A stretch of DNA of 64,000 nt, taken from NCBI GenBank assembly GCA_014529385.2, contig CM043963.1:4095001-4159000 (forward strand), written 5' to 3'. Shown here one piece after another: positions 36,087-50,697 of this stretch. The position numbers were made by a program, and so were the translations under genes. Each line of letters starts with the position of its first letter. The stretch's first letter is position 1. Under the pieces are notes generated by a model. It saw only the letters and a program-made list of their open reading frames with translations. It had not been told where the DNA came from and did no database searches. Source of the stretch: Adiantum capillus-veneris. Lineage: Eukaryota; Streptophyta; Polypodiopsida; Polypodiales; Pteridaceae.

Positions 36087-37679
36087 TGTAACATTTAATG
36101 GCCTAAAATCTTATGTGTAGCGGAAATTAGCATGAATATAGTGGGCATTTCATTAGAATAGATTCCTAATGAGAATTACAAGAGTGCTTGGGTGGAGAGA
36201 GAGCAACAAAAAGCATAACACCTAGTTAGATAGCATCGACAATACTTTCAAAAGAGAGAGCAATTAAGCTATTGACAACAGTTGAGGACCGGATTTGCAT
36301 GGAGCCGGTCCCCCCTCCAAAAGGCTTTGTATTATGGTTTCTCCCATCAAGAGAGACATTGTACAATACAATTCTTTGTGTTCCTTCAAGACTAGCTAGT
36401 GCAATGAAGATGGAAGCTTCATACACCAAGAAAAACACTTAATCAAACACAACTTGAATTAGCCCCGTTCTCAGACCCAAGACCTCACACACCTTCGAAG
36501 ATGGTGAGAGCTAGCAGGGTATGAGAGTAGATTGAGAAAAAAAAGAAGTATCTTACGAGAAAGATGTACATCTCCTCACATAATCACTCATATTAGCATA
36601 GCTTAGCTTAGTAATTAGCTTGGTAGAGAAGAGGAGCATGCATTGAAGCTTGGCTCTTGGTTGGATTTGCATCCACATGCCAAGAGAGTGTTGATGTAGG
36701 CTTCTATCTCACAAGCTTGGAGTAGGTGATGAGCTCTCCATTAAAGCTTGGGAGGAGATAGAGTATTTTCCCTTCACACATGGTCAAGTGTGAGAGTGTG
36801 TGTGTCAATGCCAAGCAAAAATCAGCCCCCTCTCTCTCTTGGGCGAGCCCTAGCTGCTAATTAAGTCTGGCTTTTCCCTCATTGGACCTCCCCAGGTCAA
36901 GCCAATAGGAATTAAGCAGCATAAGTGATAGCTTTTTGACATGTGTCCCCCTTTCCCCTTTTGTGAGAGCTTTAGGTAATTAAATAATTAAACTAAACTC
37001 TCATTGGACCCCTTTGCCTCCTGGCCAATAGGAATCAGGCAAGCCATGGGGCTCCTGAATGCTCATTGGACCCCTTGGGAGACTGCCCAATAGTCTTCTA
37101 GGAGACTTAATTCTCATTGGTTTCTTTTATTAAATGTTTTTAAATTAATTAAACTAGATTTACTCTAGCTTAATTCTCATTGGTCCACTTCAAGGGTCTT
37201 CCAATAGGAACTGGGCACACCTTGTGGGCATCTGGCCTAGGGAGCTGACATGTGTCCCTCATTCCCTTTGTGTAAAGGGAGCCTGTGTGTGTGTGTGTGG
37301 TTTTCTCTCTCATCCCCTAGCTTTGGGGCTCGCCCCCTCCCATGTAGGGATGTGCAAAGACTTTTTAGGGCACACACTAAGCATCCAATTTTCCCTAGGG
37401 TTGACCTTTGGACACAACCTTTGAATTTTGGAACCTTAGCATTTTGGAAGTCTTAATGGGCTGAACCTTAGGGTCTTTTTGGCCCATTGTTTCACATGGC
37501 TCTTTTGCAGATGGCCCCCCCTTTGGATCCCTATTTTCCCTCCTTTGGATCCCTACTGTGGCCGGTCTGCTAGCTTAACCAATATTCTAGCTTTTTCCCC
37601 CTTGGCACTTCCCCACATTAAATGATCAGTTTAATATGAGAAAATCATTTAGGAGGATTAGATATTGATTATTATGACA
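36087..37679 (-). repeat. Gypsy 5' LTR
   Basis: 1593 bases, nearly identical to 28789-30382. It begins TGTAACATTT and ends ATTATGACA, and the target-site copy TACAC follows. Confidence 0.95.
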
Positions 37680-37684
37680 TACAC

Positions 37685-40266
37685 TAACTCCTTTGATGGC
37701 TCATAACACTTCAACTGGGTAGAAAGGTTAAACTTGCTATAATCTGATTACGGGTTGGTTTGTTTCTTGGCACTAACATCCGACTGTAGATTCTTATCTT
37801 TTCTCGGGTTACATAACTGTATATTTCGAAATAACTTTGTTGGTCATCATAACTGATTCAGGACAGCATGCTAAAAATAGTTTTTTTTTTGTTTTTTAAA
37901 CACTAACACTATCTGTTTGATTGCATAAACTCTTAAATATCTGATTGGACACCAGTGGGGCTAATAGATTACTAAACTGCGAAGTAATATGACTTCCATA
38001 TGTGGTCTGAATTTGGTATGGTTATGGATATCTAACAGGCAGCAGACAGCCTCTGCTTTTTCTTATCTTTCTTTCAGCAGGCTCTGGCTAATATCTGTGA
38101 TAATGGAAATCCACACAGCTCTATTATCTCACATTTTTTTCAGTAGTAAACTAGAATATAGACTAACTTACTAGTTTATTTCTAGATGGATGGTAACAAA
38201 AACAAGCTTGGGTTTGGGTTGTATGTATAATCACACACCTTTACTGACCTCTGACTTAGGCCGGGTGACTATGCTACTACAAATATCATGAGTATGTCTT
38301 TGTACTTATGCATACTTCTTTCTATTGATTCACAGCACAGTGGTAAGGCTGGGAATGCTGAACTAGGTACATGCTGGATTGGGTTGTTTTTCTGGAAACA
38401 AACACCCGGATTCTTTCTTTTTCCTTTCTTATGCTACAACACCTGTTGTTCTAGTCTGACCTTTTTCTTCCTTTAGCTGGTTCATGACAGCAGGACACAG
38501 GTTCTTTTGGAACTATACTAACTTTATCTGATCTTTTGCATAAAACAACTGAACTATTTAGACTTACCAACAAGGGGGTTACTACACCTTTGCCCTGCGA
38601 CTTAGTAGAGTTCACATAAGAGAGTGCTTTCTTGTTTGGCTGAAGGTATATGACTCCGGATACCAGACAACGGTTGTTGGTCTTTTTAGTTTTTGTCTAA
38701 TGTGCTATGTATATTGTTTAAAATTAGAACTCTCTCTCTCTCTCTACGCACATGGGTGCTCTTAGGCCAATTTTTGACTTCAGACACCAAGACCATTTCT
38801 ACAGTATTCTTGACCTTAGAGGAGATGGCTTATAGTAATATCTTCTAAGGCTGGGGGTTTACCACACAACTGTTATGACCTTTGTCCTTGTTGGTTTTAA
38901 GTTGATGTACCTACCTCTATCTTTTTTCAGACTTTACTTAACTAAATTTATTGTATGCTACTTCAGATTATTCCTATATCCTTGGCTTTTGAACCCTCCA
39001 CTCTACCCTTTTCTCCGGCTTTCCTTCTCGTGATTAAACTAATCCGAGATCCCTCAGCCATTTCCCTCCTAAATCTCTATTCTAAAGTGACGGAGACACA
39101 TGACTCCATCATGAATCTATTGACTTTTAACGACTGGGTGCTGATTCTTGCCAATCTAGTTGCGGATTCGAAGGAAGGTTTGATCCATCTTCAGAAGTTA
39201 GCTTCTAACCTCTCTGCTATTGAATCAAGTCATAAAGCAGATCTGTTGGAGTTTTCATCTAAAGGAGCTGACCTCTCCAACTTTATCAGGAAACTCTGTG
39301 GCCTTACCTCTTGCTTTGCCACCACTAAATCATTTGATCCTGCTAAGGCTCCTAAAGGCCTTTTTTGCAGGGATGGCGCGGCTTTGGAAGCAGTTAAAAG
39401 CTTTCAACAAGGACTTAGCTCATCAAGTGAGACCTCCTTACTTGAGCTAGTTCCGAAGGTTTCCAAGTGCTTTCCCTTCCTCCCACCTAGGCAGATCGCC
39501 ATTGAAGGAATCGAACTTGACCATCAGCTATGGGAACTTCAGAACAAAGCTTTTGTTGCACCCATCTCGATTGAAACCTGGGTATTCCTTGCAGCTCTAC
39601 CAGCCTCTACTAGTGAAGACTGTCTTCTAGAAACCCTCAAAGGGATTCAATTCTTGGATCAAGGTGATGTTATAAAAGCCCCTTTTAGTATGCACTTCTT
39701 GGATTCTAGGAAATGTGCAGCTATGTCTGGCATTTATGTTAGAACCAAGGGAACGATGACCTTTTCAAAGCAAAGCAGTGAGTTCTACTCGGAGTCAATT
39801 TGGAACATCTACCGACCCTACATCGAGTGCGCCTGCAAAGCTCTGGATGCTAAAGATGATTGTGAAAGTAATATTCTCTGGTTTGATCATGCAATCTGGT
39901 TCTTACTCAACCATCTGGAAGACCTCTTTCCTTCTCGAACAGAGGAGCACTTCCTCCCTATGATCTGTTCTTGGCTTGGAGACCAAGCCAAGGAAGCCGT
40001 GCGAGCATAGATCGCCTATCTCCATTTTAGGAATTTCATGTATGAAGCTCTGAATGAATTGAAATTGGAAGCACCTAGCCACTTATTATCAAATCTTAGT
40101 GCTGTGAAGGGTATCAAACATATTCTATCCCTTCTCAAACCTTCTCTAGATGTAGAGGAAACTCCCACTTTGAAAAGGCCTTTGCTAACTAGTACCGCCT
40201 CACACTCTATCACCTCTTTTTTATCCCCTTCCTCTGTACCTGGGTCTGCTTAAGGCCGTAATAAGA
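37685..40266 (+). mobile_element. Penelope-like element copy 3, 3' part (lacks RT exon)
   Basis: Resumes the PLE after the gypsy insertion and matches copy 2 from about 22921 on. It shares copy 2's 620-base intron deletion (near 38690). It also has a private deletion of about 115 bases at 38113, removing most of the candidate second exon between the short matching stretches GGAAAT and ACACAGCTC. It ends abruptly at GGCCGTAATA (about 40266), so the small exon, the RT exon, the 3' hairpin and the (CT)n are all missing. Confidence 0.9.
38967..40253 (+). pseudogene. PLE copy 3 upstream open region (truncated)
   Basis: The same region as 18412-19773 and 24299-25660, read in frame for 429 codons. 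There is a single internal stop, TAG at 40008-40010 (AVRA*IAY), where the other copies have CAG. Here the codon after SLDVE is GAA, so it reads on through EETPTLKRPLL, showing that the stop shared by copies 1 and 2 is not ancestral in all lineages. It ends at TAA 40251, just before the truncation. Confidence 0.72.
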
Positions 40267-40267
40267 T

Positions 40268-40905
40268 GACCTGGATGGGGGGAAAGGGGAACACATTCGG
40301 CACACAAACAATTGCCTCTCTATAGCCCAGGATATTCATAGCACCCCAGCCCACTAGAGTTCACCTTCAAAACTCAGCACCTCTATAAACATATCACTCT
40401 CTGCACACATACAAACACACGTAGGCTTTGGGCAATTGATTGACAGCACACCACACCAATTTTTTCAGGTGACAACCTTAATACGCACCACTTTCTCTTT
40501 CTCTCTCACACACAGAGGTCCAGGGAGGCACGCTCATCTCACACACTGTCAACAAAACATTTGAGTAGAGCAAAGACAAGAAGGGGGGGAAGGGGGAAGA
40601 AACGACGCCCAATTTGTGATAGCACAATCGAGAAACGGTCACGCACGACCCCATCAGTGCACATGACATCAATGAGCGTGGCAGGGAGCAACACCTGTTA
40701 AGTATGGAGCATGATTTACCCCTTGTAATTTTTTGTATAAAAAACGCACATTTGTAAGGCCCCCATTATGAGGAGAAGCCATCATGCGTGAGAAAAAATC
40801 ACTCGTCGGAAAACAAAATTTTCACGGCCAATCCGGAATATTCCTTTTCGGTGGAATATTATGGCTGGACGACGATCAAAAAGTGGTTGAAAAATGGCTG
40901 GTTGT
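40268..40905 (+). repeat. Tail half of the split copia terminal segment
   Basis: Matches 1239-1875 block by block (GGATGGGGGGAAAGGGG, AGCCCAGGATATTCATAGCACCCC, AAGTATGGAGC, CGGAATATTCC, TTAGGCCGGTT). It directly follows the broken end of PLE copy 3. Together with the head at 15168-15318 it completes one terminal segment. It carries a TATA-like TTTTTGTATAAAAAACGC near 40731. Confidence 0.8.
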
Positions 40906-41090
40906 TAGGCCGGTTCGTCGGTAGTCAATCGCCGGTGGCCAGTGGCCGAATTCAATGGCCAGTGGCCGATTTCAAAGGAGGACTTGTCTTCTCAAGGGCG
41001 GCCACACATGGGCGGATTGGAGGGTCCGATTTGGACTTATCTACACAAGGGAGGCTACACATGGCTGCCTCTCATGAGAGAGAGCAGCCC

Positions 41091-41589
<499 letters not shown>

Positions 41590-41627
41590 CACGCCAACAA
41601 GATGACCGCCATGGCCATGAACTCAAT

Positions 41628-42763
<1,136 letters not shown>

Positions 42764-44268
42764 ATTGGTATCAGAGTGCATGGCTATCAGGGGAGCACGA
42801 CAGTGTTGAGAGCTTTGAAGTGATATCTTGCTAACTATTAGTGGTGGAGGGCTCAAGAAATCTTGGAATCTTTGTGAGAACACAATGGGAGCTTGGGAGT
42901 TTAGCTAAGAGTGATGTATGCTCTTGTGAAAGCTCAGAAGACAATGTGGAAGATTGTGTAGGTGAAGGTGCTACCCTAAAAATGTGTGCGTAGCAACATC
43001 GTCTTCAACTTTTTTTTCTCCTTGTAGAGAGAAAATTTTAAAATTCCACTTGCAATGCCCCTCGGTTTTGACATGTCTACAACTTTGCATAAGAGACTTT
43101 CTGCAAATTCCTCACCATTTTGTTGATATTTAGCTCAGACTGACTGTATACAAAAACTTCAAGTTTTTTGCTTTCAAGCAGTGTGCGAGTTTTTTGCACT
43201 TTTTGAAGCAAAGCAGATGCTCAAAGTCAAGAGAAAAAAATTTGAGTTGACGATGCAATCTCAACTTATGTAGAGCTTATGGTTTGAGGGCTTTTTTATA
43301 GATTTGGGCAAAGAATCACGAAAGCATTTACACACCATCAAAGCAATCTCTTAAGAGATGTAATTTTTCAAGCAAACAAGTGGAGGTTCTTTCATAGGTT
43401 TTCACAAGACATGTTTCACAAAGATTCGATGCATATTGAGTGTGGATATCATACACATATATTGCTCGTGTTTGAGCTTGGCAGCTTGTTGGTTGTTTGG
43501 GTTTGAGAGCCATTTCACTACCTAAACTCTGGCAAATTTTTCCCAGTAGATTTATGCACATGAGTTGATGTGATCTAGGTTGTGATTGCAAGTTACACTC
43601 AGGGATTTTATGTAGTATTCTCTGCAGGTGGGAGATTCGTGCATGTATGCATCGATACCACACTAGGTGAGCTCGGTGATTAGCTCACAGGTTTGCAATG
43701 TCTTGTGTGGCAGGTACAATTCATGTATTGATTGTGGGAGCTTTACGCACGTTGATTCTGGTTGAAGGTTTCTCATATTATTCCATAGTGTTTTGGCATT
43801 GTTTATTTCTTCATTTTTAGGTGACATTTTGCTCCAGTTATAGAGGAGACTCTATCGATTTTTTGCCAAGTTTTATGCATTTTGTGACAGGTGCTCGAGA
43901 GCTATTTTAGCCAAGTTTTGGCTTTTTCCTGTGCAGATGGTCATTTTGCTTGTGCTCTCATTGCATATGGTCATGATTTATGCATGATTGTTTCTTGGTT
44001 TTGGTAGACAGATATGTGATTTATGTGAAATTTGCCATAGTTTTGGTGGCAAGTGTTTAGTCAACTGGTCTTCTGCTACATTGTATTAAGCAACTACGCT
44101 CTTATGGAAAATGCATTTACACTTTTTGGGGGATGATCTATAGATTTGTTTTGTGCTCTTATGGCTTCTTGCACTGATAATTTTTTGATGGATACACAAG
44201 TTGGTATATCACACAGATCTTAAAGGCATAGACACGAGGTTTGTTGGCATTTTGGTAGACCAAGACAC
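42764..44268 (+). other. Leader of a decayed copia element
   Basis: About 1.5 kb from the primer-binding site to the first coding remnant. No gag was recognised. The composition is T-rich and no feature stands out. Confidence 0.5.
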
Positions 44269-44640
44269 ATGAGGAGATGTTGTTTCATGTGTTGGAGACA
44301 GCAGCGGATTCCATTAGTTTTTGCTAAGAGTATGAGTGTGGTAGAGACTCCTACTTTTGCAGGTTCACTCAAACATGTGTGGACATTTTCTCACTATTGG
44401 CAACTAGATAGTAGTATTTTATGCCAGGTTACTCCTTGTAAGAAGTGGTTTGGCACGTTTTTAGCTCTGAGACAGGATGGTGTTCATGGTATGAGTGACA
44501 TTCATTTGCACTTTGCTAGTGGGAGTATGATGGTGCTCCATGATGTTCAGTATGTGCCTGATGCTTGTAGGAGTTTGATCTCCATCTCATAGCTCAAAGA
44601 TCATGGATGTCATGTTCAATTGACTGATGAGTCTTCTTAA
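44269..44640 (+). pseudogene. Decayed copia protease remnant
   Basis: The frame reads WQLDSSILCQVTPCKKWFG, then an HLHFASGSM stretch and VQYVPDACRSLISIS*LKDHGC. This follows the copia protease pattern (WLLDSGAxxHxTPxxxWF ... VRHVPxLxxNLISLGxLDxxGC). The active-site DSG has become DSS, and a stop precedes LKDHG. The rest of pol is not recognisable downstream to 45740. Confidence 0.75.
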
Positions 44641-45740
44641 TGAGGACAGGTTCACTTGTGATAGCGTGAGGCCATTTTCCTGCTTGTTCAACATCTCTCT
44701 ACATTCTTGGTGTCAGAGATGCTATAGTCTCTATGAGTCAGAGATGTTGTAGTCTCTGTGAGTCCATCGCTATGCAGACATTCATAGTCTAGGCAAGTAA
44801 ACTTTGCTGATGCAAAACATGACACTTTGCTCATTGTGCATGCAGGTTCTGAGAATATACATGTAGAGAAGGACATCTTTTTGGGTGCAAGACTAGAGCA
44901 GTCAAAAGTGGTGGTGATAGATTTTCATGCTTTGCCAATCATGGAGAAAATTAGTGTGTCACATGTGCAAGATGGTGTAGTCTCAGTGACTTTGCAGACA
45001 TGTACTCAATGAGAGACAAGACATGTGTCTTTTTTGGGTGAGCTCTAAGGTACTATGTACAACATGTCTATAGATGTAGAGTTAGAGCATCCATGCTCTA
45101 GCAAGACACAACAGATTGATTCTCTTAGGATAGAGATACCTCCTACCATGAAGATGAGTGATATGGAGTTCTTTAACATGCTCATGCTAGAGGCTGATAT
45201 GGTGATGCCGAGATAGGTGGATACAGTCCCTATGGATGATGAGGGAGTGATGACTACCCTGGAGTTAAGATTGTTGACACATCCATATGCAATTAGTTCT
45301 GGTGGTGATGCAATGAGTGTTGAGATAGCTACTGCAAATAGATTGGTAGATGTCACTGCACATGGCATTGACGTGATGAACATGGATATGCTAACAAAGA
45401 CTACACATCTATCATCAGCCTTCACGACTCTCATGTATGACCTCTTACTGTCAAGACTCGACAGAGAATTCGTAGTTGGGCGTGTCAATCATGGAATGAT
45501 TAACAATAGCATGATGCATCATGGATTATTGAAAGTTATTAAAAGATACTACATGGTATGCATGCTGATTATAGTGGGGATATATGGTTTTGCACACCGC
45601 TAGAGCCTGTACAACTGCATGGATTGACTGCGAGAGAGCTAGTGGGTATAAGTTGAGATACACTTTCTCCCTATACCTCTCATACATACTTATAGGTCCT
45701 ATAGTAGTACCACTTACCAGTACATTCTTCTTTAAGTGGG
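44641..45740 (+). other. Unrecognised interior of the decayed copia element
   Basis: Short open frames on both strands (for example 45217-45603 on +) show no integrase or RT motif. The segment ends in the polypurine tract TTTAAGTGGGAGATTG at 45731-45746. Confidence 0.45.
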
Positions 45741-45746
45741 AGATTG

Positions 45747-46001
45747 TGTTGGGACTTAAGCTAGGGCGGGTGGAGCCAGAGGATAGCCATGGTGTGGTGC
45801 TGAGCAGCAGATGTGAGAAAGAGAGAGAGAGAGAGCAGAGATTCGACACTGCAGCCAAAAAAAAAAACACTATATTCTTCTTTTGTGAAGCCTTACATAT
45901 ATAGGAGTCTAGATTGATTTCGACCATCCTTTATACATGCAATGTCCAGTAGCCTTTGCATGCGTTAAGAGTATGTTCCCATTTGGGCTTGACAGCCAAC
46001 A
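45747..46001 (+). repeat. Probable copia 3' LTR after a polypurine tract
   Basis: TTTAAGTGGGAGATTG is a typical plant copia polypurine tract, and TGTTGGGACTTAAG begins directly after it. The segment can be closed at GCCAACA (46001), giving 255 bases. No second copy was found, so the limits are tentative. Confidence 0.55.
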
Positions 46002-47070
46002 GATTGTTGGGGTAAAGGTGATGCGCCTCTTTCTCTGTGTGAGGTCTCCATCCCATCACCAATTCCACTTGGCAATTGCAGGGTACCTGACAGGTCACTA
46101 GACCCTAATTGTCAAAAGAACACATAGTCAGATAGTATCAATTCCAACGGATAGGAATTAGATAGGTTTCCTAGTCCTGTCTCCCATGGGAAGCGTGATC
46201 TCTTACGAATGTTTAAACGTTCCTAGATCTCATCTTCCAAAAGAGAGAAACTCAAATGCCTTTTTTCCCATAGCTTTTAAAGGCACAAATCATTTGAGAT
46301 TTCTCGACTCTTGGTGCAGTGAGGTTCTAATTTTGCTTTTGCTAAAAAAAATAGGGAGCGGAGAGTTTTTGGACTAATCAAGACCACCCATCCATTGGCA
46401 TGGCAACCTGAGCCAGCAGTCCCCACTTTCCACCCCCACACTCACACTTTAATCTTGTTTTCTAATTACTACCACATGGTTGTTCATAAGACATAGTTCT
46501 TTGCTAGAGTTCCCAACACAAGTTTATTTACGCAGCCCTTCAAATAGTAAAAATAGGCACCAAGACACTCTTTCCTAGGAAAAACTCAACATACAACACT
46601 ACTTCATAATTATACCAATACTCTGGAATCGTAGAGACTTCTTTCGATGGATGTTCACTACACCCGTTGTCATTGGTTGCCCTTACAACCAATAAGTATC
46701 ACACCTCCTAAAGTAACCCTCTGGGTGAGTCACATCATATGTCCATAGAAATAAACTAAGTTGCCTCATAGAAATGGGCCAGCATTGCACATAGAAATGC
46801 ACAATTCCTATGTACAAATGTGAGCTACCTCCTTGTGATCAAAGGGGACTTCATACTAAATCAATATTGGAATAAAATGAAATAAGGTTGAGAGAGTCCT
46901 TTCTAAGCAAACATTCTTTCCTACATCAGACAGTATATCATCAAACAATTCCTTCCTAATAATCCAAACTTAAGATAATAACAAGTTCAAATGACGTAGT
47001 CTCCAATTAAGAATGACCCAATATTTTTAGGGTAATTTTTCCTTTGCAATTACTCATGATGCAACGAACA
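46002..47070. other. No gene seen; LTR-head-like start
   Basis: GTTGGGGTAAAGGTG at 46004 resembles the heads at 963 and 10997, but the similarity fades within about 60 bases. Nothing else is recognised. Confidence 0.45.
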
Positions 47071-47232
47071 TTAAATAGCTAAAATGTTTTCTACCTTCTC
47101 ATGAGTGATGTCATTGCTTTCCGAGATGATTGGCACTTCTTCATTCATAGAAGCTTTCCCTTTGCCTTTTCCATCACTGGTTCCAACCTCGTGATCATGC
47201 AAACCACCAAAACGAGTTCTCTTGGGTTCCAT
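47071..47232 (-). pseudogene. Short gypsy gag N-terminal remnant
   Basis: A 53-codon - strand frame from ATG 47232: MEPKRTRFGGLHDHEVGTSD, then a Gly-Lys repeat and an acidic stretch. The charged start resembles the N-terminus of plant Ty3/gypsy gag proteins. A weak primer-site-like TTGGTATTAAAAC lies on the - strand near 47313-47325. There is no further gag, so this is a remnant at best. Confidence 0.35.
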
Positions 47233-48925
47233 TCTCACTACTAATTACTTAATTGACTTCAAAAATTGTAAGCTAATTGTGTAAAGTAAGGTGAGTGAAT
47301 GCAAATGTTTTAATACCAATAAGATACGATCATGTCACACATTACTCAAAACATATAGTGTACTTAATCTTCTCTTAGACTTATGATAAATATATACAAT
47401 TACTCATACACTAATCTCATTTTTCCATATTCATGGACTACCATGGCATATCTTTACCAAGATTGATGCATACATAAAGTTTAGGTTATGAATTACACTA
47501 TCATCCTATACAAATAGTTGATTATTTTGTTTTAAAACTCCTCTCCTCAATTTTCAATGGAAAATGAACAAGATGCATGTGTATACCAAGACAAAGGAGT
47601 GCATATAGAGCATCACAACCTTGATCGCATAAGTAAAACTCGTACTTTGAATTGATACCATCTTGCATGCATATTTTCCATTTGTGAACTAGTCACATGG
47701 TTAGTTTCATAGATTTATTTGCAAGCACAATCCATCATTTTAGCTGGACAAAATTTTGGAACGAGATTGTCTTAATTTCTACAAGCATCTATGATACAGT
47801 GATGAATAAAATGGGCATATGGTCAATGCAAATGATTATGTAATCAAGCAATGAGATCATTATCATTACTCCATAGAGTGTATATAGAGAATTTACCAAA
47901 GAATAGGTGTAATCATTGCCAATTCCCAGCTAAGTATAAGTAAATAAGAGTATAGCATTCACAGTATTGCAACAATTGAAAAGGATTCCAATTGAATAAG
48001 AGAAGAGACTGAAGATAGCTTGATTAAGCATAAGAAAACAATAAATCCCACTACCTAATTGTGATTTGGGGTTATTGATCTCTCAAAGCTTTGATTGAGT
48101 GATCACCAAGGTTACTAGCCCCACAGCATCAGAGCTTCCTTTTCCTAAGTGTGTGTCCAAAAAGAGTGAGAGAAGGTCCCTTATATAGAGTTTTGGTGCT
48201 TCCTTTCCTCCCAAGCTTGCCCATACCTCCCTAGGGTGCCACAAGTCTCATTACTTTCCAATGAAGGTGTCCAGTGACCACTCCCTAAGCCTTCTATACC
48301 AATTTTAGGTGCTACACCTCATGTAACCCCATGTTTAGAGTCAATCTTTCCAAAAGACATGGGTCCATGGTTATGGGTCATTCTATGGGCATCCATGGGC
48401 ATACATACACATGCACATACATGCCCATGCACATACTTACACATACATACCTTAGAATTGTGAATTAATTCCATTCTCATTAGGATAATGATTAATTGAC
48501 TAGAGTGAACTTAGCTTATCAGAATTCAATTTTGAAAGTTTCTTTTAAAAGAGGATCTTGAGGAAAACAAATTAAGGTGTCCGATGCGCACACCTGCTAT
48601 ATTTAGAAATTTTTGGAGCAAATAGCTATTTTTATGGAGATTTAGGGTGGGGTAGATTTAGATGAGACGATCACGTCTAGCTAGGTGCAGGCAACTCAAA
48701 ACTTACTATTTTTGGACAAAAGTGAGAGTAAAAAGTTTTATATTTGAAAAGCCTATATTAATACATACATCGTTAACTCATCAGGAGTGAAAAATTTGCT
48801 AAAAATAAAAACTTTTTATTTATGACCTAAATAATTTGATAAATTTATTTCTTTTAAGTGGAGACCCCTCTGCTAGGGTTGTAGAGACCTTGCATCCTCC
48901 CCAACATGAAAAATTTGAAATTTCC
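47233..48925. other. No gene recognised, AT-rich
   Basis: About 1.7 kb without coding signal, possibly a decayed LTR of the gag remnant. A short CATACA-type repeat lies near 48390-48450. Confidence 0.4.
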
Positions 48926-50010
48926 TCATCTCAATAATAAGTGGTGATAGTCTTTATGAAGAGATAATTCATTTTCCCATGTTGCATATTCCTTTGGAAA
49001 GTCTTTCCACTTGACTAGGTGCTTGATAATGCTTCTGTTCCAAAGTCTCGAGTTTCTAGGACATATCGGGTTGAAGTTCAAGGACTGCTTGGGTTGGAAC
49101 AACTATTTGGCTCAGTATCCAAAAGTTGATTAGGATTAGAACGTAAGGTTTTAGTAGACTAACATGGAAGACATCATGAATTTTGAGGTAAGAGGGTAGC
49201 CTTAGCTTGTAAGCTTGACCACTTACTACTTTGACAATCTCATAGGGTCCACAATATCTTAGGTTGAGCTTCTTGTATTTTCCCAAGGATAGGTTGATTT
49301 TCTTGGGTCTAACTCAAAGGAATACCTTATCTTCTTCTTAAAAAGATACATATGATCTCCTCTTATCGGCATAATGCTTTTGTTTATCCTAAGCAGCTTG
49401 AATATCCTTACGAATTGCTTTGGTCTCTACTTCCATATCTTTGAGCATTTTCTTTGAGACCTCCACCTTAATAGTAGAATTTGAGAAATTTAAGAGAGCT
49501 AAAGATTCCTAACCATACATAGCTTTGAATGGAGACATGCCTATGCTTCTATGGTCAGAGGAATTGTAGGCATATTCTACCAGAGGGAGATATTGAATCC
49601 ACTTTCTTGGTTCCTGCGAACAATAAGCCCTAAGAATATATTCAACCACTTGGTTTACTCTTTCAATCTGACCATCTATCTGTGGATGATATGATGTGCT
49701 AATACTTAGTTGTGTTCCAATAGCTTGAAAGAGAGAGGTCCAAAACTTTGAGGTCAATTTTTCATCTCTATCAATGAAAATTTTCTTTGGTAGACTATGG
49801 AGTCTAAATATCTCCTTAATGAAGATTCTGTTGATATCAAAATCAATGAAGGTAGTTTTTATGGGAATCAAGTGAGCTACCTTAGTGAGCATATCAATAA
49901 CCACAAATACTTAATCATAGCCCCCAGTGGATAATCAAGTGCCAAAGTACATACTAATACATTCCCATTTCATTTGGGGTATATCAAGGGGTTGGAATTG
50001 TCTGTGTACT
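48926..50010 (-). pseudogene. Gypsy integrase and chromodomain remnant
   Basis: On the - strand, reading from about 50010, there is an integrase core (MLTKVAHLIPIKT, FIDRDEKLTSKFWTSLF, SYHPQIDGQIERVNQ, WIQYLPLVEYAYNSS), then the GPYEIVKVVSGQAYKLRLP C-terminal domain. A chromodomain (IIKHLVKWKDFPKEYATWEN) follows, ending at a stop at 48926. The catalytic Asp in SDRD reads IDRD here, but D is kept. Stops near 49905, 49490 and 49055 break it. RT is absent. It is a different, older chromovirus than the element at 28789-37679. Confidence 0.88.
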
Positions 50011-50472
50011 TTGATTCGCTCAGCCTTAAGCCGATGCCATTTCAAAAGATTGACAACCTCTTGTAGCCTCCATGCACTAGTTGAGTCAACTCTTTCCCCC
50101 ATGACATATGTTCATAGTTCTCACGGTCACTACAATAAGATAGTGAGGCTTGGCATTCGGGGAGTCCCACATTTTGGCACCGTTATTGGGGATGAGGTGA
50201 CCTAAACTAGGGAAAACCTCAATGCTCTGTAGGTTTTTCTAGAAACTTTGTCTAGGTTTGATAGGAGCACCAAAACTTTTAGAAACCGCACGTTTTGAGA
50301 TGTGTCTACTTCAGTCGTGTATATGTCTCTTGGGAGTAGTCACACTCACCGAGGACCTTTGGGCTTAGATTATGTCGTTTTCTAGTGGTTGACTATGTCA
50401 AAGTCTGTGTGTTGACGCACATTTCAAGCAAAACAGAATTGACATCACTCAAGTTGCTTGCAAAAATTTTAG
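50011..50472. other. No gene recognised
   Basis: Follows the gypsy remnant. No coding or structural signal was seen. Confidence 0.4.
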
Positions 50473-50474
50473 AG

Positions 50475-50697
50475 TTTTCACGTACAAGACTCATAAGGTG
50501 AGTTCAAGGCTTCAAATAGCATTCTTGGTCATCACTGATCTTCAAAAGGCTATAACAACCCACAGATAAGTCAAAAAATCTAGATTTTTCACGTACAAGA
50601 CTCATAAGGTGAGTTCAAGGCTTCAAATAGAATTCTTGGTCATCAATGATCTTCAAAAGGCTATAACAACCCACAGATAAGTCAAAAATCAACTTTC
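50475..50697. repeat. Tandem duplication, 111-base unit
   Basis: Two adjacent units beginning TTTTCACGTACAAGACTCAT (about 50475 and 50586) continue together through GATCTTCAAAAGGCTATAAC and CCACAGATAAGTCAAAAA with about three differences. The offset between equal positions is 111 bases. Confidence 0.9.

Larger units (their letters stand above)
28789..37679 (-). mobile_element. Complete Ty3/gypsy chromovirus-like element in PLE copy 3
   Basis: 8891 bases with LTRs of 1594 (28789-30382) and 1593 (36087-37679) bases beginning TGTAACATTT and ending ATTATGACA. It is flanked by a perfect 5-base target duplication, TACAC (28784-28788 and 37680-37684). The coding strand is -, with a primer-binding site at 36074-36085 and a polypurine tract at 30383-30395. 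I count about eight differences between the LTRs, about 99.5% identity, so this is the youngest datable insertion in the window. It is defective: gag-pol carries frameshifts. Confidence 0.97.
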
